Source of the DNA: Arcuatula senhousia
Taxonomy: Eukaryota > Mollusca > Bivalvia > Mytilida > Mytilidae
Assembly: GCA_963971305.1 (NCBI GenBank)
Contig: OZ020303.1
Location: 32,724,106-32,788,105 of the forward strand
DNA length: 64,000 nucleotides
Reading direction: 5' to 3'
This document shows positions 33,205 to 46,608 of this stretch, piece by piece (position 1 is the stretch's first letter; the number at the start of each line of letters is the position of its first letter). The translations under genes and the position numbers were made by a program. The notes below the pieces were generated by a model. That model ran no database searches, had not been told where the DNA came from, and saw only the letters and a program-made list of their open reading frames with translations.

Positions 33205-35610
33205 AGCTCACCTGGACCGAAGGTCCATGTGAGCTATTGCCATCACTTGGCGTCCGTCGTCGGCCGTCGTCGTCCGTCGTCGTTAACATTTTTCAAACGT
33301 TAACTCCTCTAACACCATAAGTCCAATGGCTTTTAAATTTGGCACAGTTGTTAATTAGCATAGGTAGTATAAAACTAGCGTGGGGATTTTTGATTCGTTG
33401 AAAAACATGGCCTCCATGGCTAAAAATAGAACATAGGGGTAAATTGCAGTTTTTTGCAAATAACTCAAAAACGGTAACAGATATCAAAATTCTGGCCAAG
33501 TGTAAAAGTGATCAGCACCTCAAGATCTACCTGCCCAGAAATTTTCAAGAAGATCCAATAACCGATGTAGGAGTTATTGCCCTTTTTCTGGATTTTTTCA
33601 AAATTTTGCACTTATTTAGCCCTATATCTTGAAAACTATACAAGATATTTTAAAAATTCAAATTGCATATGATTGAGCACATCAAGATCTACATTTCATG
33701 TTATTAGGTCAAAGCTGTAGAACCATTTCTTTTAGGAGTTATGGCCCTTAAAGCGTCAAATTTTACCATTTTTCATTACTTTTACCCTGAATTTCAAAGA
33801 TTAACTTGTCTGACACCATACATCCAACTTCAACCAAACTTGGCACAGTTGTTTAATAGCATTAATGCTACAATTCTAGTGTTCGGATTTTTGATTCGTC
33901 AAAAAATATGGCCTCCATGGCTTAAAATAGAACATAGGGGTCAAATTACATTTTTTTGCAAATAACTCAAAAACGGTAACAGATATCAAAATTCTGATGG
34001 GAGACAAAAGTGATTAGCATCCCAAGATCTACCTGCTCTGAAATTTTCAAGAAGATCCAACAAACGACATAGGAGTTATTGCCCTTTTTCTGGATTTTTT
34101 TCAAAATTTTTCACTGATTTAGCCCTATATCTTGAAAACTATACAAGATATTTCAAAAATTCAAATTGCATATGATTTAGCACATCAAGATCTACAATTC
34201 ATGTAATTAGGTCAAAGCTGTAGAACCATTTCTTTTAGGAGTTATGGCCCTTAAAGCTTCAATATTTACCATTGTTCAATACTTTTCCCCTGACTTGTCT
34301 GAAACGGTAAGACCAACTGCATCTTAACATGGCACACTGTTTGATAGCTTATATGCTACAACTCTATCGTTCAGATTTTTGATTCGTAAAAAACATGGCC
34401 ACCATGGCTAAAAATAGAACATAGGGGCAAATTTCATTTTTTTGCTAATAACTCAAAACTGTTTCACAGTGTCCTAGCTAGACCAAAATAGAGGGGCGCT
34501 GCGCCCCGCCCCCTTTACAGTGTGCCCCTCTGCCCTCTTTGGGCGCCCCTGTGTCCCTTTTTCTTCCCTTTGAATGTCCTTTGAGTCATTAAATTATAGC
34601 TGTTTAACCCAAGCCAATTAGTAAGTGTGACCGTATATGGCTTCATTTATCCACCAAACATCCTGTCTAATTAATGGCCCCAGGTGAGAACTATAGGTAA
34701 TTAACTGTGATTGGTACCAAGCCATAACTGTCAATCAGTGTAAACTGTATTTGTTAAATTGAACAAGTTTTGAATCCAAATTGATCAATCTTTTCATCCC
34801 CGTCAGCAATGATCTAATTTTGTATAATTGTGGTGCAGAGTTATGCCCCTTTCAAAATTATATTTTTTCCACAAAATCGTAAAATTTAAACATATTTTAC
34901 TCCAAACTGACCAGTAATTTACTTATAAGATAGCTTATGTAAAAACATAAAGTTTAAAGTAATATTGGATGTTAATAATTTTTATTTGTCATTTTGCTTT
35001 TATAGATGCACCATATTTGGCAACATTTGCTGATTTAACCTTTCAAAATTGATGGCTGATAATTAGATGCACACCTGTTAAAGCTATGACTTATGTGATC
35101 ATGTGCAAATAAAGTGCATGAAGTACAATCCAGTCAATATCAATCGAAAAGAAGACCTTGTTACCGAAAACAGATACAATAAACTTCTGCAAACTATGAG
35201 CACCATTTAAAGATTAAATCATGAATTTGTTACTGTTTACTAGAAAAAGACATTTATAGATGCCCTTCACTCTGGAGCGCGCGCTATAGTGCCCTCTTCC
35301 TGCGCCCCTCTATTTTCAGATCCTAGCTAGAACACTGGTTTCAGATATCAAAATTGTGCAAGCATCAAAAGTGATCAGCATATTAAGATCTACCTGTCCT
35401 GAAATTTCGGAAAAGATCTGACTGCTGATGTGGGAGTTATTGTTCTTTTTCCTATTTTTTGCCAAATTTGCACTTGTTAAGCCCAATATCTTGAAAACTA
35501 ACCAATATATTTCATAAATTTAAATCGCATATGGTTAAGCACAATAATATCTACAAATATATGTATCTGTGTAGTTCAGGTGAGCGATTCAGGCTCTTGG
35601 GAGCCTCTTG
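33205..35610 (+). mobile_element. Hairpin-ended element with about 470-bp units, nested in a 165-bp array
   Basis: Left hairpin AGCTCACCTGGACC/GGTCCATGTGAGCT, then GTCCGTCGTCGTC and three units (AACTTGGCACAGTTGTTTAA, AACGGTAACAGATATC, AGGAGTTATTGCCC). The right end is AGGTGAGCGATTCAGGCTC and TGGGAGCCTCTTG. The flanks are five T on the left and three on the right, whereas intact array units have six T at this spot. It contains a further transposon at 34467-35337. Confidence 0.75.
34467..35337. mobile_element. Transposon with CAGTGTYCTAGCTAG ends, 6-bp target duplication
   Basis: Left end CAGTGTCCTAGCTAG, right end (reverse complement) CAGTGTTCTAGCTAG; both are followed by AAAATAGAGGGGCGC. GTTTCA flanks both sides (34461-34466, 35338-35343). 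Uninserted paralogous units (such as 37742-37780) read ATGGTTTCAGATATC, confirming the 6-bp duplication. 871 bp, non-coding. Confidence 0.85.
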
Positions 35611-36465
35611 TTTCATGTTTTTGTCCTACAGAATTGAAACTATTGCACATAGAGATTAGCTGTTGCTTGCTTAAATGTTCAGCTCATTTAGCTCTACAAA
35701 ATTCTCCATAGGGTCCAAGTTGTCAGATGACCCCTTATAGAGGTTACGGCCCCTGAAAAATAGCGATTTTTCATGTTTTTGTCCTACAGAATGAAAACTA
35801 TTGCAGAAAGAGATAAGCTGAAGCTTGCTTAAATGTTCAGCTCATTTAGCTCTACAAAATTCTTCATAGGGTCGAAGTTGTCAGATGACCCCTAATAGGG
35901 GTTACGGCCCCTGAAAAAATGCGATTTTTCATGTTTTTGGACTACAGAATGAAAACTATTGCAGATAGAGATTAGCTGTTGCTTGCTTAAATGTTCAGCT
36001 CATTTAGCTCTACAAAATTCTCCATTGGGTCGAAATTGTCAGATGACCCCTTATAGGGGTTACGGCCCTTGAAAAAGCGATTTTTCATGTTTTTGGCCTA
36101 CAGAATGAAAACTATTGCAGATAGAGATTAGCTGTTGCTTGCTTTAATGTTCAGCTCATTTAGCTCTACAAAAGTCTCCATAGGGTCGAAGTTGTCAGAT
36201 GACTCCTTATAGGGGTTTTGGCCCCTTATAGGTGAAAAATGGTGCTTTTGGCCTATAGAATGAAAACTATTGCAGGTAAAGAAAAGCTGTTGCTTGCTTA
36301 AATGTTCAGCTCATTTAGCTCTACAAAAGTATAGGGTCAACATCAAGACCAGGTGAGCGATTCAGGCTCCTGGGAGCCTCTTGTTTTAATTCTTGTCCGA
36401 TTTTGACAATTTTTTCGCAAGTTTATTCTTGTCAAGTAACAGATATATTTTTGTGTCCCCTTTTT

Positions 36466-38025
36466 AGCTCACCTGACCCGAAGGGTCATGTGAGCTATTG
36501 CCATCACTTTGCGTCCGTCGTCCGTCGTCTGTCGTCCGTCGTCCGTCGTCCGTTAGCTTTTTTCAAACATCTTCTTCTCTGAAACTGCTTGGCCAATTGC
36601 AGCCAAACTTGATATGGTTGTTCATTAGGGTATTGTGCAAAAAGTTTGCGTTCGGATTTTTGATACGTCAAAAAACATGGCCGCTGATACTAAAAATAGA
36701 ACAGGGGGGTCAAATACAGTTTTTTGCAAATAACTCAAAAACGGTGACAGATATCAAAATTCTGGCCAAGTGTAAAAGTGATCAGCACCTCAAGATCTAC
36801 CTGCCCTGAAATTTTCAAGAAGATCCAACAACAGGTGCAGGAGTTATTGCCCTTTTTCTGGATTTTTTCAAAATTTTGCACTTATTTAGCCCTATATCTT
36901 AAAAACTATACAAGATATTTTAAAAATTCAAATTGCATATGATTAAGCACATTAAGATCTATATTTCATGTAATTAGGTCAAAGCTGTGGAACCATTTCT
37001 TTTAGGAGTTATGGCCCTTAAAGTGTCAAAATTTACCATATTTCATTACTTTTCCCCTGAATTTCAAAGATTAACTTGTCTGACACCATACATCCAACTT
37101 CAACCAAACTTGGCACAGTTGTTTAATGGCATAAATGCTACAAGTGTATCGTTCAGATTATTGATTCGTCAAAAAATATGACCGCCATGGCTAAAAATAG
37201 AACATAGGGGTAATTTGCAGTTTTTTGCTAATAACTCAAAAATGGTTACAGATATCAAAATTCTGATTTGAGACAAAAGTGATCAGCATCTGAAGATCTA
37301 ACTGCTCTGAAAGTTTCAAGAAGATCCAACAATTGATGTAGGAGTTATTGCCCTTTTCTGGATTTTTTCAAAAATTTTCATTTATTTAGCCATATACACT
37401 GTATCTTAAAAACTATACAAGATATTTCAAAAATTTAAGTTGCATATGATCAAGCACATCAAGATCTACATTTCATATATTTAGGTCAAAGCTGTAGGAC
37501 CATTTCTATTAGGAGTTATTGTCCTTAAAACAACAAAATTTACCATTTTTCATTATTTTTCCCCTGAATTTCAAAGATTAAGTTGTCTGACACCGTAAGA
37601 CCAACTGCATCTTAACTTGGCACACTTGTTTAATAGCTTATATGCTACAACTCTATCGTTCATATTTTTGATTTGTTAAAAAACATGGCTGTCGTGGCTA
37701 AAAATAGAACATAGGGCGTAAATTTCATTTTTTTTGCTAATAACTCAAAAATGGTTTCAGATATCAAAATTGTGCAAAAATCGAAAGTTATCAGCATATT
37801 AAGTACCTGTCCTGAAATTTAGGAAAAGATCTGACTGCTGATGTGGGAATAACTGCCTTTTTTTCATTTTTTTTCTAAATTTTGCACTTATTAAGCCCAA
37901 TAACTTGAAAACTAACCAAGTTATTTCAGAAATTTAAATTGCATATTGTTAAGCACAATAATATCTACAAAATATATGTATCTGTGTAGTTCAGGTGAGC
38001 GATTCAGGCTCCTGGGAGCCTCTTG
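36466..38025 (+). mobile_element. Hairpin-ended 470-bp-unit element in segment 1
   Basis: Starts AGCTCACCTGACCCGAAGGGTCATGTGAGCT-type hairpin (36466-36496), then a GTCCGTCGTCCGTCG track and three units of about 470 bp, and ends GGCTCCTGGGAGCCTCTTG. It is missing from segments 3 and 4, where the flanks join as CCCCTTTTTTACTG. The filled site has five T before and three T after. Confidence 0.85.
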
Positions 38026-38868
38026 TTTACTGTTATGTTATTAGGGACCAAAAGGGGCCAAAATCCTAACTTTTTTTATTTCTGGTCCGATTAAAAAATT
38101 TTTTTTTACAAGTTCATCCTTGCCAAGTAGCGATTCTAAATTTAAGAATTAATTTTTGCAACCCCCACTTTTTTTTCGCTTATTACCTAAGGGGCCGTAA
38201 TCATAATTTAAAAAAATTTCTGGTTTGATTTTTAATTTTTTTCCCAAACATTATTCTTTTCAAGAGTAGAATACAAAATTGAAAATTTATATTTTTACCC
38301 CCTGGGTCGAAAGTCCACCAGAGAAGCATGTGTCAAAAACCTTTGTCAGTCCACCATGGGCTGAATGTGTCCAGAGCAATAGACTATCCATATTGGGTCT
38401 AAAATGTACAGGGTTCAACATGTTGCGGTCGTATCATGCTGCGCTCGGCGTAGCTTTTTATTTTGGTTTAGAGATTAAGGGCCCTAAAGGGGCCAAAAAA
38501 GCGACTTTTTAAATTTTTTTCCACAATAACTTTTGTTTTGGTTGACAAAATGCTATGAAACTTTACAGTAATGTTACTTACCATTAAAGGAAGGGTGGGG
38601 CTGATTTAGGGTGTCCCCTCTTGTTTTGTTTAGGAATGAGGGGCCCAAAAGGGGCAATAATGTTACTTTTTAAAAAATTTTATGGCCCTTAACAGGTCAA
38701 AAATAGTGTTTTTTTCCCTACAGAATGAAAACTATTGCAGATAGAGAAAAGCTGTTGCTTGCTTAGATGTTCAGCCTATTAAGCTCTACAAACGTCTCCT
38801 TTGGGTCAAAGTTGTCAGATGACCCCTAAAGGGGTTATGACACTTTACAGGTCAAAATATCGGTTTTT

Positions 38869-40210
38869 AGCTCACCTGGACCAAAGGTCCATGTGAGCTA
38901 TTGCCATCACTTGGCGTCCGTCGTCGTCGTCGTCGTCGTTGTCCGTTAACAATTTTTTCAAAAATCTTCTCCTCTGAAACTACTGAACAGAATTGAATGA
39001 AACTTGGTATGATTGATCCTTAGGGTGTCCTGCACCAAACTTGTGTTTCGATTTTTGATCTGTCAAAAAACATGGCCGCCGACACTAAAAATAGACTAGG
39101 GGGTCAGACTACTGTTTTTGGCTTATAAATCAAAAAGTATAAGAGATAGAAGAAATCTGAGGCCACGCTACTGATTCAGCATCAAAAGCTCTACAAAAGT
39201 CTCCATTTGGTCAAAGTTGTCAGATGACCCCTTATAGGGGTTACAGCCCCTTAAAGGTGAAAAATAGCATTTTTTCATGTTTTTGGCCTACAGAATGAAA
39301 ACTATTGCAGATGGAGATTAGCTGTTGCTTGCTTAAATGTTTAGCTCATTTAGCTCTACGAAAGTCTCCATAGGGTCGAAGTTGTCAGATGACCCCTTAT
39401 AGGGGTTACGGCCCCTTAAAGGTGAAAAATAGCCATTTTTCATGTTTTTGGCCTACAGAATGAAAACTATTGCAGATAGAGATTAGCTGTTGCTTGCTTA
39501 AATGTTTAGCTCATTTAGCTCTACAAAAGTCTCCATAGGGTCGAAGTTGTCAGATGACCTCTTATAGGGGTTACGGCCCTTGAAAAATAGCGTTTTTTCA
39601 TGTTTTTGTCCTACAGAATGGAAACTATTGCACATAGAGATTAGCTGTTGCTTGCTTAAATGTTCAGCTCATTTAGCTCTACAAAATTCTCCATAGGGTC
39701 CAAGTTGTCAGATGACCCCTTATAGGGGTTACGGCCCCTGAAAAAATGCGATTTTTCATGTTTTTGGACTACAGAATGAAAACTATTGCAGATAGAGATT
39801 AGCTGTTGCTTGCTTAAATGTTCAGCTCATTTAGCTCTACAAAATTCTCCATTGGGTCGAAATTGTCAGATGACCCCTTATAGGGGTTACAGCCCTTGAA
39901 AAAGCGATTTTTCATGTTTTTGGCCTACAGAATGAAAACTATTGCAGATAGAGATTAGCTGTTGCTTGCTTTAATGTTCAGCTCATTTAGCTCTACAAAA
40001 GTCTCCATAGGGTCGAAGTTGTCAGATGACTCCTTATAGGGGTTTTGGCCCCTTATAGGTGAAAAATGGTGCTTTTGGCCTATAGAATGAAAACTATTGC
40101 AGGTAAAGAAAAGCTGTTGCTTGCTTAAATGTTCAGCTCATTTAGCTCTACAAAAGTATAGGGTCAACATCAAGACCAGGTGAGCGATTCAGGCTCCTGG
40201 GAGCCTATTG
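38869..40210 (+). mobile_element. Hairpin-ended 165-bp-unit element in segment 1
   Basis: Hairpin AGCTCACCTGGACC/GGTCCATGTGAGCT at 38869-38899, GTCCG(TCG)n track, leader with AAACATGGCCGCCGACAC, about six 165-bp units, right end with GGCTCCTGGGAGCC. Confidence 0.8.
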
Positions 40211-40292
40211 TTTTAATTCTTGTCCGATTTTGACAATTTTTTCGCAAGTTTATTCTTGTCAAGTAACAGATATATTTTTGTGTCCCCTTTTT

Positions 40293-41839
40293 AGCTCACC
40301 TGACCCGAAGGGTCATGTGAGCTATTGCCATCACTTTGCGTCCGTCGTCTGTCGTCCGTCGTCCGTTAGCTTTTTTCAAACATCTTCTTCTCTGAAACTG
40401 CTTGGCCAATTGCAGCCAAACTTGATATGGTGGTTCATTAGGGTATTGTGCAAAAAGTTTGCGTTCGGATTTTTGATACGTCAAAAAACATGGCCGCTGA
40501 TACTAAAAATAGAACAGGGGGGTCAAATACAGTTTTTTGCAAATAACTCAAAAACGGTGACAGATATCAAAATTCTGGCCAAGAGTAAAAGTGATCAGCA
40601 CCTCAAGATCTACCTGCCCTGAAATTTTCAAGAAGATCCAACAACAGGTGCAGGAGTTATTGCCCTTTTTCTGGATTTTTTGAAAATTTTGCACTTATTT
40701 AGCCCTATATCTTAAAAACTATACAAGATATTTAAAAAAATTCAAATTGCATATGATTAAGCACATTAAGATCTATATTTCATGTAATTAGGTCAAAGCT
40801 GTGGAACCATTTCTTTTAGGAGTTATGGCCCTTAAAGTGTCAAAATTTACCATATTTCATTACTTTTCCCCTGAATTTCAAAGATTAACTTGTCTGACAC
40901 CATACATCCAACTTCAACCAAACTTGGCACAGTTGTTTAATGGCATAAATGCTACAAGTGTATCGTTCAGATTATTGATTCGTCAAAAAATATGACCGCC
41001 ATGGCTAAAAATAGAACATAGGGGTAATTTGCAGTTTTTTGCTAATAACTCAAAAATGGTTACAGATATCAAAATTCTGATTGAGACAAAAGTGATCAGC
41101 ATCTGAAGATCTAACTGCTCTGAAAGTTTCAAGAAGATCCAACAATTGATGTAGGAGTTATTGCCCTTTTCTGGATTTTTTCAAAAATTTTCATTTATTT
41201 AGCCATATACACTGTATCTTAAAAACTATACAAAATATTTCAAAAAATTTAAGTTGCATATGATCAAGCACATCAAGATCTACATTTCATATATTTAGGT
41301 CAAAGCTGTAGGACCATTTCTATTAGGAGTTATTGTCCTTAAAACAACAAAATTTACCATTTTTCATTATTTTTCCCCTGAATTTCAAAGATTAAGTTGT
41401 CTGACACCGTAAGACCAAGTGCATCTTAACTTGGCACACTTGTTTAATAGCTTATATGCTACAACTCTATCGTTCATATTTTTGATTTGTTAAAAAACAT
41501 GGCTGTCGTGGCTAAAAATAGAACATAGGGCGTAAATTTCATTTTTTTTGCTAATAACTCAAAAATGGTTTCAGATATCAAAATTGTGCAAAAATCGAAA
41601 GTTATCAGCATATTAAGTACCTGTCCTGAAATTTAGGAAAAGATCTGACTGCTGATGTGGGAATAACTGCCTTTTTTTCATTTTTTTTCTAAATTTTGCA
41701 CTTATTAAGCCCAATAACTTGAAAACTAACCAAGTTATTTCAGAAATTTAAATTGCATATTGTTAAGCACAATAATATCTACAAAATATATGTATCTGTG
41801 TAGTTCAGGTGAGCGATTCAGGCTCCTGGGAGCCTCTTG
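40293..41839 (+). mobile_element. Hairpin-ended 470-bp-unit element in segment 2
   Basis: Copy of the segment 1 element with a shorter GTCCGTCGTC track. Same T-run flanks. Confidence 0.85.
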
Positions 41840-42682
41840 TTTACTGTTATGTTATTAGGGACCAAAAGGGGCCAAAATCCTAACTTTTTTTATTTCTGGT
41901 CCGATTAAAAAATTTTTTTTTACAAGTTCATCCTTGCCAAGTAGCGATTCTAAATTTAAGAATTAATTTTTGCAACCCCCACTTTTTTTTCGCTTATTAC
42001 CTAAGGGGCCGTAATCATAATTTAAAAAAATTTCTGGTTTGATTTTTAATTTTTTTCCCAAACATTATTCTTTTCAAGAGTAGAATACAAAATTGAAAAT
42101 TTATATTTTTACCCCCTGGGTCAAAAGTCCACCAGAGAAGCATGTGTCAAAAACCTTTGTCAGTCCACCATGGGCTGAATGTGTCCAGAGCAATAGACTA
42201 TCCATATTGGGTCTAAAATGTACAGGGTTCAACATGTTGCGGTCGTATCATGCTGCGCTCGGCGAAGCTTTTTATTTTGGTTTAGAGATTAAGGGCCCTA
42301 AAGGGGCCAAAAAAGCGACTTTTTAAATTTTTTTCCACAATAACTTTTGTTTTGGTTGACAAAATGCTATGAAACTTTACAGTAATGTTACTTACCATTA
42401 AAGGAAGGGTGGGGCTGATTTAGGGTGTCCCCTCTTGTTTTGTTTAGGAATGAGGGGCCCAAAAGGGGCAATAATGTTACTTTTTAAAAAATTTTATGGC
42501 CCTTAACAGGTCAAAAATAGTGTTTTTTTCCCTACAGAATGAAAACTATTGCAGATAGAGAAAAGCTGTTGCTTGCTTAGATGTTCAGCCTATTAAGCTC
42601 TACAAACGTCTCCTTTGGGTCAAAGTTGTCAGATGACCCCTATAGGGGTTATGACACTTTACAGGTCAAAATATCGGTTTTT

Positions 42683-44181
42683 AGCTCACCTGGACCAAAG
42701 GTCCATGTGAGCTATTGCCATCACTTGGCGTCCGTCGTCGTCGTCGTCGTCGTTGTCCGTTAACAATTTTTTCAAAAATCTTCTCCTCTGAAACTACTGA
42801 ACAGAATTGAATGAAACTTGGTATGATTGATCCTTAGGGTGTCCTGCACCAAACTTGTGTTTCGATTTTTGATCTGTCAAAAAACATGGCCGCCGACACT
42901 AAAAATAGACTAGGGGGTCAGACTACTGTTTTTGGCTTATAAATCAAAAAGTATAAGAGATAGAAGAAATCTGAGGCACGCTACTGATTCAGCATCAAAA
43001 GCTCTACAAAAGTCTCCATTTGGTCAAAGTTGTCAGATGACCCCTTATAGGGGTTATGGCCCCTTAAAGGTGAAAAATAGCATTTTTTCATGTTTTTGGC
43101 CTACAGAATGAAAACTATTGCAGATGGAGATTAGCTGTTGCTTGCTTAAATGTTTAGCTCATTTAGCTCTACGAAAGTCTCCATAGGGTCGAAGTTGTCA
43201 GATGACCCCTTATAGGGGTTACGGCCCCTTAAAGGTGAAAAATAGCCATTTTTCATGTTTTTGGCCTACAGAATGAAAACTATTGCAGATAGAGATTAGC
43301 TGTTGCTTGCTTAAATGTTTAGCTCATTTAGCTCTACAAAAGTCTCCATAGGGTCGAAGTTGTCAGATGACCTCTTATAGGGGTTACGGCCCTTGAAAAA
43401 TAGCGTTTTTTCATGTTTTTGTCCTACAGAATGGAAACTATTGCACATAGAGATTAGCTGTTGCTTGCTTAAATGTTCAGCTCATTTAGCTCTACAAAAT
43501 TCTCCATAGGGTCCAAGTTGTCAGATGACCCCTTATAGGGGTTACGGCCCCTGAAAAATAGCGATTTTTCATGTTTTTGTCCTACAGAATGAAAACTATT
43601 GCAGATAGAGATAAGCTGTAGCTTGCTTAAATGTTCAGCTCATTTCGCTCTACAAAATTCTCCATAGGGTCGAAGTTGTCAGATGACCCCTAATAGGGGT
43701 TACGGCCCCTGAAAATTGCGATTTTTCATGTTTTTGGCCTACAGAATGAAAACTATTGCAGATAGAGATTAGCTGTTGCTTGCTTAAATGTTCAGCTCAT
43801 TTAGCTCTACAAAATTCTCCATAAGGTCGAAATTGTCAGATGACCCCTTATAGGGGTTACGGCCCTTGAAAAAGCGATTTTTCATGTTTTTGGCCTACAG
43901 AATGAAAACTATTGCAGATAGAGATTAGCTGTTGCTTGCTTTAATGTTCAGCTCATTTAGCTCTACAAAAGTCTCCATAGGGTCGAAGTTGTCAGATGAC
44001 TCCTTATAGGGGTTTTGGCCCCTTATAGGTGAAAAAATGGTGCTTTTGGCCTATAGAATGAAAACTATTGCAGGTAGAGAAAAGCTGTTGCTTGCTTAAA
44101 TGTTCAGCTCATTTAGCTCTACTAAAGTATAGGGTCAACATCAAGACCAGGTGAGCGATTCAGGCTCCTGGGAGCCTCTTG
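42683..44181 (+). mobile_element. Hairpin-ended 165-bp-unit element in segment 2
   Basis: Same ends and leader as in segment 1, about seven to eight units. Confidence 0.8.
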
Positions 44182-46608
44182 TTTTAATTCTTGTCCGATT
44201 TTGACAATTTTTTCGCAAGTTTATTCTTGTCAAGTAACAGATATATTTTTGTGTCCCCTTTTTTACTGTTATGTCATTAGGGACCAAAAGGGGCCAAAAT
44301 CCTAACTTTTTTTATTTCTGGTCCGATTAAAAAATTTTTTTTTTACAAATTCATCCTTGCCAAGTAGCGATTCTAAATTTAAGAATTAATTTTTGCAACC
44401 CCCACTTTTTTTTCGCTTATTACCTAAGGGGCCGTAATCATAATTTAAAAAAATTTCTGGTTCGATTTTTAATTTTTTTCCCAAACATTATTCTTTTCAA
44501 GAGTAGAATACAAAATTGAAAATTTATATTTTTACCCCCTGGGTCGAAAGTCCACCAGAGAAGCATGTGTCAAAAACATTTGTCAGTCCACCATGGGCTG
44601 AATGTGACAGAGCAATAGACTATCCATATTGGGTCTAAAATGTACAGGGTTCAACATGTTGCGGTCGTATCATGCTGCGCTCGGCGAAGCTTTTTATTTT
44701 GGTTTAGAGATTAAGGGCCCTAAAGGGGCCAAAAAAGCGACTTTTTAAATTTTTTTCCACAATAACTTTTGTTTTGGTCGACAAAATGCTATGAAACTTT
44801 ACAGTAATGTTACTTACCATTAAAGGAAGGGTGGGGCTGATTTAGGGTGTCCCCTCTTGTTTTGTTTAGGAATGAGGGGCCCAAAAGGGGCAATAATGTT
44901 ACTTTTTAAAAAATTTTTATGGCCCTTAATTAACAGGTCAAAAATAGTGTTTTTTTCCCTACAGAATGAAAACTATTGCAGATAGAGAAAAGCTGTTGCT
45001 TGCTAAGATGTTCAGCCTATTAAGCTCTACAAACGTCTCCTTTGGGTCAAAGTTGTCAGATGACCCCTATAGGGGTTATGACACTTTACAGGTCAAAATA
45101 TCGGTTTTTAGCTCACCTGGACCAAAGGTCCATGTGAGCTATTGCCATCACTTGGCGTCCGTCGTCGTCGTCGTCGTCGTTGTCCGTTAACAATTTTTTC
45201 AAAAATCTTCTCCTCTGAAACTACTGAACAGAATTGAATGAAACTTGGTATGATTGATCCTTAGGGTGTCCTGCACCAAACTTGTGTTTCGATTTTTGAT
45301 CTGTCAAAAAACATGGCCGCCGACACTAAAAATAGACTAGGGGGTCAGACTACTGTTTTTGGCTTATAAATCAAAAAGTATAAGAGATAGAAGAAATCTG
45401 AGGCCACGCTACTGATTCAGCATCAAAAGCTCTACAAAAGTCTCCATTTGGTCAAAGTTGTCAGATGACCCCTTATAGGGGTTACGGCCCCTTAAAGGTG
45501 AAAAATAGCATTTTTTCATGTTTTTGGCCTACAGAATGAAAACTATTGCAGATGGAGATTAGCTGTTGCTTGCTTAAATGTTTAGCTCATTTAGCTCTAC
45601 GAAAGTCTCCATAGGGTCGAAGTTGTCAGATGACCCCTTATAGGGGTTACGGCCCCTTAAAGGTGAAAAATAGCCATTTTTCATGTTTTTGGCCTACAGA
45701 ATGAAAACTATTGCAGATAGAGATTAGCTGTTGCTTGCTTAAATGTTTAGCTCATTTAGCTCTACAAAAGTCTCCATAGGGTCGAAGTTGTCAGATGACC
45801 TCTTATAGGGGTTACGGCCCTTGAAAAATAGCGTTTTTTCATGTTTTTGTCCTACAGAATGGAAACTATTGCACATAGAGATTAGCTGTTGCTTGCTTAA
45901 ATGTTCAGCTCATTTAGCTCTACAAAATTCTCCATAGGGTCCAAGTTGTCAGATGACCCCTTATAGGGGTTACGGCCCCTGAAAAATAGCGATTTTTCAT
46001 GTTTTTGTCCTACAGAATGAAAACTATTGCAGATAGAGATAAGCTGTAGCTTGCTTAAATGTTCAGCTCATTTCGCTCTACAAAATTCTCCATAGGGTCG
46101 AAGTTGTCAGATGACCCCTAATAGGGGTTACGGCCCCTGAAAATTGCGATTTTTCATGTTTTTGGCCTACAGAATGAAAACTATTGCAGATAGAGATTAG
46201 CTGTTGCTTGCTTAAATGTTCAGCTCATTTAGCTCTACAAAATTCTCCATAAGGTCGAAATTGTCAGATGACCCCTTATAGGGGTTACGGCCCTTGAAAA
46301 AGCGATTTTTCATGTTTTTGGCCTACAGAATGAAAACTATTGCAGATAGAGATTAGCTGTTGCTTGCTTTAATGTTCAGCTCATTTAGCTCTACAAAAGT
46401 CTCCATAGGGTCGAAGTTGTCAGATGACTCCTTATAGGGGTTTTGGCCCCTTATAGGTGAAAAATGGTGCTTTTGGCCTATAGAATGAAAACTATTGCAG
46501 GTAGAGAAAAGCTGTTGCTTGCTTAAATGTTCAGCTCATTTAGCTCTACTAAAGTATAGGGTCAACATCAAGACCAGGTGAGCGATTCAGGCTCCTGGGA
46601 GCCTCTTG
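44182..46608 (+). repeat. Tandem segment 3 (2.43 kb), empty site
   Basis: Lacks the 470-bp-unit element: CCCC, six T, ACTGTTATG at 44257-44270. The rest matches segment 2, including its extra 165-bp unit variant. The 165-bp-unit element is at 45110-46608. Confidence 0.8.
45110..46608 (+). mobile_element. Hairpin-ended 165-bp-unit element in segment 3
   Basis: Nearly identical to the segment 2 copy (including TTTCGCTCTAC at 46070). Confidence 0.8.

Larger units (their letters stand above)
32330..36383 (+). mobile_element. Hairpin-ended 165-bp-unit element, with nested element (copy 0)
   Basis: The left end is slightly rearranged (ACCAAGGTCCAGGTGAGCT, 32330-32350). A GTCGTCGTTGTCGTCCG track and leader with AAACATGGCCGCCG follow, then about eight 165-bp units, and the standard right end with GGCTCCTGGGAGCC. 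Another hairpin-ended element lies inside the array at 33205-35610. Confidence 0.75.
36384..40210 (+). repeat. Tandem segment 1 (3.83 kb)
   Basis: First of four near-identical tandem segments, each starting AATTCTTGTCCGATTTTGAC after a hairpin-element right end. Content: short leader, T-run with a 1.56-kb element (36466-38025), a piece of the TATACGACCGC family including CGTATCATGCTGCGCTCGG (38420-38460), then a 165-bp-unit element (38869-40210). Confidence 0.8.
40211..44181 (+). repeat. Tandem segment 2 (3.97 kb)
   Basis: Same order as segment 1 with few substitutions. The 470-bp-unit element is present (40293-41839). The 165-bp array at 42683-44181 is longer by about one unit (the TAAGCTGTAGCTTGC variant at 43600). 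Confidence 0.8.
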
